A stretch of DNA of 64,000 bases from Nigrospora sphaerica (Eukaryota > Ascomycota > Sordariomycetes > Amphisphaeriales > Apiosporaceae). Of this stretch, positions 58,870-64,000 are shown piece by piece. The notes beneath the pieces are model-generated. The model saw only the letters and a list, made by a program, of their open reading frames with translations, was not told the DNA's origin and made no database searches. Within the stretch, counting starts at the first letter, position 1; every line of letters starts with the position of its first letter. Location of the stretch: positions 1,240,001 through 1,304,000 of the forward strand of contig JAGVVL010000013.1 of assembly GCA_018287875.1 (NCBI GenBank), in the 5' to 3' direction. Both the position numbers and the translations under genes were made by a program.

Positions 58870-59190
58870 CTCCCATTTGGCCCCCCCCCCACATTTGGCC
58901 CCCCTTAACTTAATCGTATAAAAATCAACCTTATTACTTAAGCTGTCTACATATTCTTAATTTATAACAGCTTTGATATAAGAACCAGCCTTACTTAGGC
59001 TTTCGCTATCGCTCTCTTTATTGAAACTATTTTTAGTCTCTCTGACTACTAATTAAGCTTAGTAGATATCTTCGATATTCGAAAATTTTAAATTAAGGCT
59101 TAAATTTATCTTTTTCCTCTTCTTTAATTTAATAATCTTAATCTTAGCTTCGGGAGCTTAAATCTGCCTTTAAGTAACGTGGGTGTTAGG
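58870..59190. mobile_element. Heavily mutated DNA-transposon remnant
   Basis: Follows a TA (58868-58869) and starts CTCCCATTTGGCCCCCCCCC, with ACATTTGGCCCCCCTTAA repeated just inside: a C-rich terminal repeat like that of Tc1/mariner-type elements. The rest is extremely AT-rich with many stops, consistent with strong RIP. Truncated at the TA (59191-59192) where the next element inserted. The other end is not in the window. Confidence 0.5.
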
Positions 59191-59192
59191 TA

Positions 59193-59686
59193 AGTGGCGC
59201 AGGCAGGTGAGTGGCGCACCTAAAGGGAATCTTCACGATAAATCAATCGATTACCCAACTATAACGCCTTAAATCAATTTAAACTAATCAGATTCCGGCT
59301 CTTCAGATGTTTCTGCATTCATTTTACATGTTCGCGTATTATGTCCGGCTGTTCCGCAGATGCCACATCGCCGCCCGCGCGGTTCTGACCTCGTTGCCCG
59401 ACTACTTCTTATACGCGTTTCCTCTCTTAACTGCGTATCGACGTCCTTTTGATTTAAAAGATCTTGGGCCTCGCCAATCTCGAGTGTTCCTCCTTGCTAT
59501 AGACGGGTCTTTTTTACTCTCCGACGTTTTGCGAGGTTGGAATTCGCCTCTCGAAGAGTCTTAACCTCCGCCTGTAAAAGAGCGACCTCGTATATTATCG
59601 CTATCGCACCCTTCGCAAACTGGTTAACTGCCGATAAAATCGGTATCGGAGAGCTTCCTTAGTGATAGCGGACTCGATTCTTAATA
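59193..59686 (-). mobile_element. Fot1-like transposon, second family, truncated by LTR insertion
   Basis: Starts after TA 59191-59192 with AGTGGCGCAGGCAGGTGAGT, whose internal GTGGCGCA repeats are typical of Fot-type ends. Its transposase reads on the minus strand. The element is cut at 59686 by a solo-LTR family member. A different family from copies A-C, since its transposase ends in a zinc knuckle. Confidence 0.75.
59284..59686 (-). pseudogene. Fot1-like transposase, C-terminal part
   Basis: Minus-strand sequence reads KTLREANSNLAKRRRVKK, an in-frame TAG, then GGTLEIGEAQDLLNQKDVD and the terminal CCHC-like knuckle RRCGICGTAGHNTRTCK before a TAG at 59284-59286. This C-terminal arrangement is characteristic of Fot1-type transposases. 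Catalytic DDE domain lies beyond the insertion, out of the window. Confidence 0.8.
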
Positions 59687-59819
59687 TGTCGCGAGACGAG
59701 CCTATTGTCACTAACAAGCCTACCAGGTCACGTGACTTTATGTAAGCTCAAGAGCCTAGCCTGTCAGGCAGGCTACGGAACTACTATATCTACGTCTGGA
59801 TCCTCAGATAGTTTTCCTT
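59687..59819. repeat. LTR of the TGTCGC family, interrupted by Gypsy 2
   Basis: The first 133 bp match the solo LTRs at 21542 and 42979. Preceded by TAATA (59682-59686), the presumed duplication. The remainder would lie beyond the Gypsy 2 insertion, outside the window, so solo or full-length status is unknown. Confidence 0.85.
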
Positions 59820-60108
59820 TGTCAAGGAGCGGGCAGGCAGGCGGATAACGGAGTCGATTCAGGTTCTATGCTACAGGTCCAGGTTCCTATTCTGTCGGTA
59901 CAGGTCAGGCTTGGTGGACAGGACGTAGCTTGAAGAGCTACAACTGAAGTCTCCTCGGTCGCAGACTTCTTATCTAAATCCCCAACGGAGGTCCGTACCG
60001 AGCGGTCTTAACAGAACTCCATCACGGGACGACTAATCCGTAGCCAGTTTAGGATGTCTCAGAGGCTGCCCTATGCCGGTACGGTCTGTCACAGTCCACC
60101 CCGTGACA
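59820..60108 (-). repeat. 3' LTR of Gypsy 2 (289 bp)
   Basis: Inverse of the Gypsy 1 LTR. On the plus strand it begins TGTCAAGGAGCGGGCAGG and ends CCGTGACA. Confidence 0.95.
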
Positions 60109-60162
60109 GTACTCCCCTCCTTAAGGCGGAGTTCCATCGACGCGGTTCTGAAGGGCGGACGG

Positions 60163-63100
60163 CTAAGCCTTCCGTAGGCTAATAGGTCTCGGTTTCTCTG
60201 GGTATCTTCGGTGGAAGTTTGCCACTACCTCGCTAGCGTTAGCGACGTATTCCGCAGGCTCCTCGGTTGGTTGGTCGTATCCAGCCCACTTCACGGTGTA
60301 TTTTAAGCGGGAACCTCGGCCTCCGCCTCGGTTGTCTAGACGGGAATCCAGGATGTCTTCGACTTCGAACTCTTCGACGCCGTCGACCTCTATAGGCGGC
60401 GGCGGTGGTTGCACTTAACCGGGGGCAGGATCGTTAGGATCAGGACGGAGTAGGCTAACATGGAATACCGGGTGATTTCTCATAGACGGGGGTAGGTTTA
60501 ACTGGTAGGCGTACAGGCTTACAACCTTCGTAATAGTGAAGGGTCCAAGTTGCTTCCAATCGAGTTTCTTTTAAGGGCGTTTCGTCCGTATATTTCGGGC
60601 ATCAAGCCAGACTTTCTGGCCTACTTGGTATCGGCGGGCGGGGCGCCTCTTACGGTTGGCATATTCCTCATGGCGGGCTTACGCTAAACAGATCTCAGAC
60701 TTCAACATCTCGTGGACTTCCTGAATCTTCTAGGCGACGCGCTCGGCATCTAGGGCGGCGGGGGTGCAGTCGGGGTCCAGTGGTTCAAACCCGATCCTCG
60801 GATAGAACCCGTAGTTCGCGAAGAACAGTGTAGTCTTAATGCTCTCATTTAGGGCATTATTTAACGCGAATTCAACTAAGGGGAGCCAGCGGCTCCAATC
60901 GTCTTGTAAGTACGACACTTGGGCGCGGAGGTACTGTTCTAAGAACGAGTTCGCTCGTTCAGTCTAGCCATCGGTTTCGGGGTGAAAGGCAGTCGATAGC
61001 AGGCTCTGAATACCTAGTCGGTGGGTTAGGTATTCCCAGAAGCGTCCCACGAATTGGGGACCTCGGTCGGAGATTACGGTTCTCGGTAAACCGTGCAGTT
61101 TCCAGACGTTATTTAGGTATAGGCGCGCGACCTCGTCGGCGCCACAGGTGTCTCGGCAGGCGATGAAGTGTTTCATCTTTGTTAAGCGGCAGACCACGAC
61201 TAAGATAGCGTCGTAGCCGTCACTCTTCGGTAAGTGTACGACGAAGTCCATCGAAATGTCTTGCCATGCTCGTTCGGGTACGGGCAGCGGGCGGAGCACC
61301 CCTTGCTTAGCTTCGCGGGAAGAAGTGGTCCGGCGGCAGGTGTGACAGTTGTTAGTCCATTGCTCCACGAAGGCGTACATCCGCGGCTAGTAGTAGTCTC
61401 GGGACAGGGTCTCGTATATGCGGGCTCTTTTTAGGTGTCCAGCCACGGCAGTGTCATGGTATAAACGAGTCAGTTCAGCGCGTAGTTCGGGCAGGTCAGG
61501 GATATAAAGGCGGTCGCGGTAGTATAGCATACCAGCTCGTTCCTCGCACTCGGCAAGGGAGATTAAGGGGTAGCGGGGTTTTCCGGTGCGCAGTGCCTTT
61601 AAGATGGAGTGAACGGTCTCGTCCGACTCGTATCCTCGGGTCATGAGGTTCTGAATAGCTGGCGGCAGTAATGGGGCGTGGCGTTCTTATCGTAGAGATG
61701 GTGTAATAGCAGGCCGGGGGTCTAGGTCGACGGCGCTTAGTTCTAGGGGACGGCCAGGAGCGGATTACGATCTAGTTACGGCGTTGGCTCGGGTCGGGCT
61801 TTCCTCGAAGCGGACTGATTTCCTTTACGGTTCGAAGTTCTCTTTCTTTAGGACGACTCTACTTTGATGTAGCAGTCGTTCATCCCCCTCTTTAGGTAGG
61901 TCCTCTGACCTCCTAGTCAGGGCGTCGGGTTTTATTCCTTGCTTCCCAGGTCGGTATATGATCTTAAAGTTAAAGCGAGATAAGAATTCAGACCATCTTG
62001 CTTGTCGGCGGTTTAATAACTTTGTCGTTGTGAAGTATTCCAGGTTCCGGTGGTCGGTGATGACCCTAATCGGCGACAGCGCGCCTTCTAGTTTAGGGCG
62101 CCATTCTTCGAAGCAACGAATGATGGCTAGAAGTTCCTTATCGTAGATCTCGTAGTTACACTCTGTCGAAGAGTGCTTTTTTAAGAAGAAGGCAACCGGG
62201 CGTAAAATTCCGTCGTCTCCGTACTATGACAGCACACCAGCAGAGACGTAGTCCGAGGCATCGGTCTCTAAAATCACTTCTTTCTCCCAGTCGAAGGGAG
62301 CTAAGATCGGGGCCGATATGAACGCGTTCTTTAACGCAACGAATGCATTCTCACATTCTTCCGTCCAAGCGAACTCAACCCCTTTCTTTATGAGGTTGAC
62401 TAGCGGGGCAACAATCTTCGAAAAGTCTCGGATAAACCTGCGGTAGAAGTTCCCAAAGCCGATAAACGCTTGTACGTCGGTTAAGCAGGATAGGGTGGCC
62501 CAGTTCTTAACTGTCTTAATCTTAGCGGGGTCTATACGTAAGCTATCGCAGCTAACAATCATCCCTAGGAACGTGGTCTCAGTTTTAAAGAATTCGCACT
62601 TCGACATTTTCGCGAATAGGCCGGCTTCTCTTAATACTTGAAGCACCCTTCATAGGTGTTCGACGTGTTCCTCGCGGGTCCGGCTATAAATCAGGATGTT
62701 ATCTAGGTACGCAGTGCAGCAAATGTCCAGGTGGTGTCGTAAGGTATTGTTAATAAACCTCTGGAATATGGCAGGGGCTTTAGTCAGTCCGAAAGGCATA
62801 ACTAACGACTCGAATAAGCCAAAACGGGTGCGGAATGCGGTCAGGTATTCTTGTCCCTCTTTAACTCTGATCTCGTTAAATGCCGCAATGATGTCGACCT
62901 TAGAGAAATACTTCATTCCCTTTAGGTTATTTAAGGTCTCCTTAACTAGGGGCAGCGGGTAACGGTCCTTAATAGTGATGTTATTTAGGGCGCGGTAGTC
63001 GACATAGAAACGGAGCCCTCCTCCAGGCTTCTTAACGAACAGGACAGGGGACGCGGCCGGGGACGAGCTGGGTCGGACAAACCCTTTCCGGAGATTCTCT

Positions 63101-64000
63101 TGTAGCCACTCTTTTAGTGCGGCCAGTTCTTCGCGGGACATAGCGTATAGGGGTCCGAAGGGGGGCATTTTCCCTTCCATTAGTCTGATCTCGTGATCGT
63201 GATCTCGGTGCGGTGGTAGTTTCTCTGCCTCTTTCGGCGAGAACATATCTTCGAATTCTCGCAGTTCTAGCGGGAGTTGCTCAGGCAGGGGCGGATTAGC
63301 CTTCTGGGATAAGTGCTCGTCGATCTCTTCGATGGTGACGGGAAACGCGGCGTATCCTTTCCTTAGGTACGCTGAGCAGGCGCGAGCAGTGATCGGGGCA
63401 ACGTCCCATCGGGATAAGGCCTCCGGACGGTTCGGCAGGTTCTCCGGACGGGCTCGTGCAGGGACGTCATACATGGCGACGACCTTTATAGGTCTCTCTG
63501 GCATGTTGCAGTTCTGGCGACAGAATTCGCTGTTAAACGTGAGCGTGTGACTCGCGAAACCCACACGGGGGTCGTGTATTTTAAGCCACGGGATTCCAAG
63601 GACAACGGGGAAGTAAGCTAGCTGGGTTACGAAGAAACGTAGTCGTTTCTTATGATGATCGTTTATCCGCATCGAACATTCGACAAAGTGGGTAACCTTC
63701 CCACTCTCGCTCGGGCGACCGTCGATCACCTCGATCTCGAACAGTCTCCGTAAAGGTCGCATCGGCAGCTCGTGGGCTTCAGCCCAGCTGCGGTCGATGA
63801 ATGCTTTAGCGGCGGCTCCGGAGTCGGTTAGGGCGTAAGTCGGTATAGTGCAGTCATCGGAAATTAAGGTGGTAGGTAAAACCATAAGCTTTCCACGTAT
63901 ATCTTCCTCTTCGCGGATAGACAGGCTATAGACGGAACAGGCAGATATCAGTAAGGGCAACGGAGTTAAGGCGCCGGGATTGGGAGCCTGTAAGCGACTT
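60163..64000 (-). pseudogene. Pol of Gypsy 2, partial, with scattered stops
   Basis: One frame on the minus strand with a handful of stops and no frameshift. The 436-codon open part (63960-62650) holds protease [15 protein letters not shown] (catalytic Asp kept) and [22 protein letters not shown]. The RT active site is changed to YLDN (62698-62700). Then RNase [15 protein letters not shown], the integrase zinc-binding part HDTAVAGHLKRARIYETLS, the core [16 protein letters not shown], and a chromodomain [13 protein letters not shown] with intact YTVKWAGYD, ending at 60163. Confidence 0.9.

Larger units (their letters stand above)
59820..64000 (-). mobile_element. Gypsy-type retrotransposon 2 (same family as Gypsy 1), partial
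   Basis: Minus-strand copy. Its 3' LTR is 59820-60108 (289 bp, TG...CA), followed by the chromodomain, integrase, RNase H, RT and protease regions. It runs off the window end within or near gag. The presumed duplication TCCTT (59815-59819) cannot be checked because the other end is missing. It has fewer in-frame stops than Gypsy 1. Confidence 0.93.

Noticed and set aside
1..64000. CRISPR arrays, bacterial operons, phage genes
   Set aside because: No regularly spaced direct repeats with unique spacers, and gene structure is eukaryotic throughout.

Overview
The window comes from a filamentous ascomycete (Pezizomycotina, most likely Sordariomycetes). Genes carry short GT-AG introns (about 50-210 nt, often with CTAAC-like branch points). 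Protein types typical of this group appear: a rhodopsin-domain membrane protein, HET, NACHT-ankyrin, DUF7587-like, M43 metalloprotease and Liz1/Fen2-like transporter. The pogo/Fot1 and Gypsy elements are riddled with in-frame stops of the kind left by repeat-induced point mutation (RIP). No bacterial-type operons, CRISPR arrays or convincing tRNA genes were seen.

Layout. 1-2.5 kb: a free-standing chromodomain protein. 2.5-4.5 kb: pogo copy A. 5-20 kb: a mostly intact gene block, comprising a DUF7587-like protein, a secreted Cys-rich protein, a seven-TM rhodopsin-domain protein, a large GH31 alpha-1,4-glucan lyase, a frameshifted ankyrin gene and an NTF2-like protein. 21.5 kb: a solo LTR. 22.9-31.8 kb: an M43 metalloprotease gene split by a pogo-like element (copy C), itself split by a 5.9-kb Gypsy chromovirus. 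32.6-39.3 kb: an AAA ATPase and a frameshifted APH-type kinase. 41.3-48.0 kb: a NACHT-ankyrin (NLR) gene with a LINE fragment at its 5' end, a solo LTR in each of two introns, and pogo copy B between its NACHT and ankyrin parts. 48.8-55.6 kb: a TauD-type dioxygenase divergent from an ACS-family MFS transporter, then an FMO. 56.9-58.4 kb: a broken HET gene. 58.9-64 kb: nested transposons ending in a second, partial Gypsy.

The insertion boundaries can be read to the base. Target-site duplications: TA for pogo copies A, B and C; CGATT for Gypsy 1; CATTA, TAATG and TACTA for three solo LTRs. Removing the insert plus one duplication restores frame in the protease and NLR genes, so both were intact when hit. 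Several other genes (APH, HET, ankyrin) have one net frameshift each. The picture is an accessory compartment where self/non-self genes (NLR, HET) and a secreted protease decay among RIPped transposons, beside apparently functional metabolic genes. The TauD/MFS/FMO trio may act together in uptake and oxidation of a small organic acid or sulfonate. The glucan lyase would feed the 1,5-anhydrofructose pathway.
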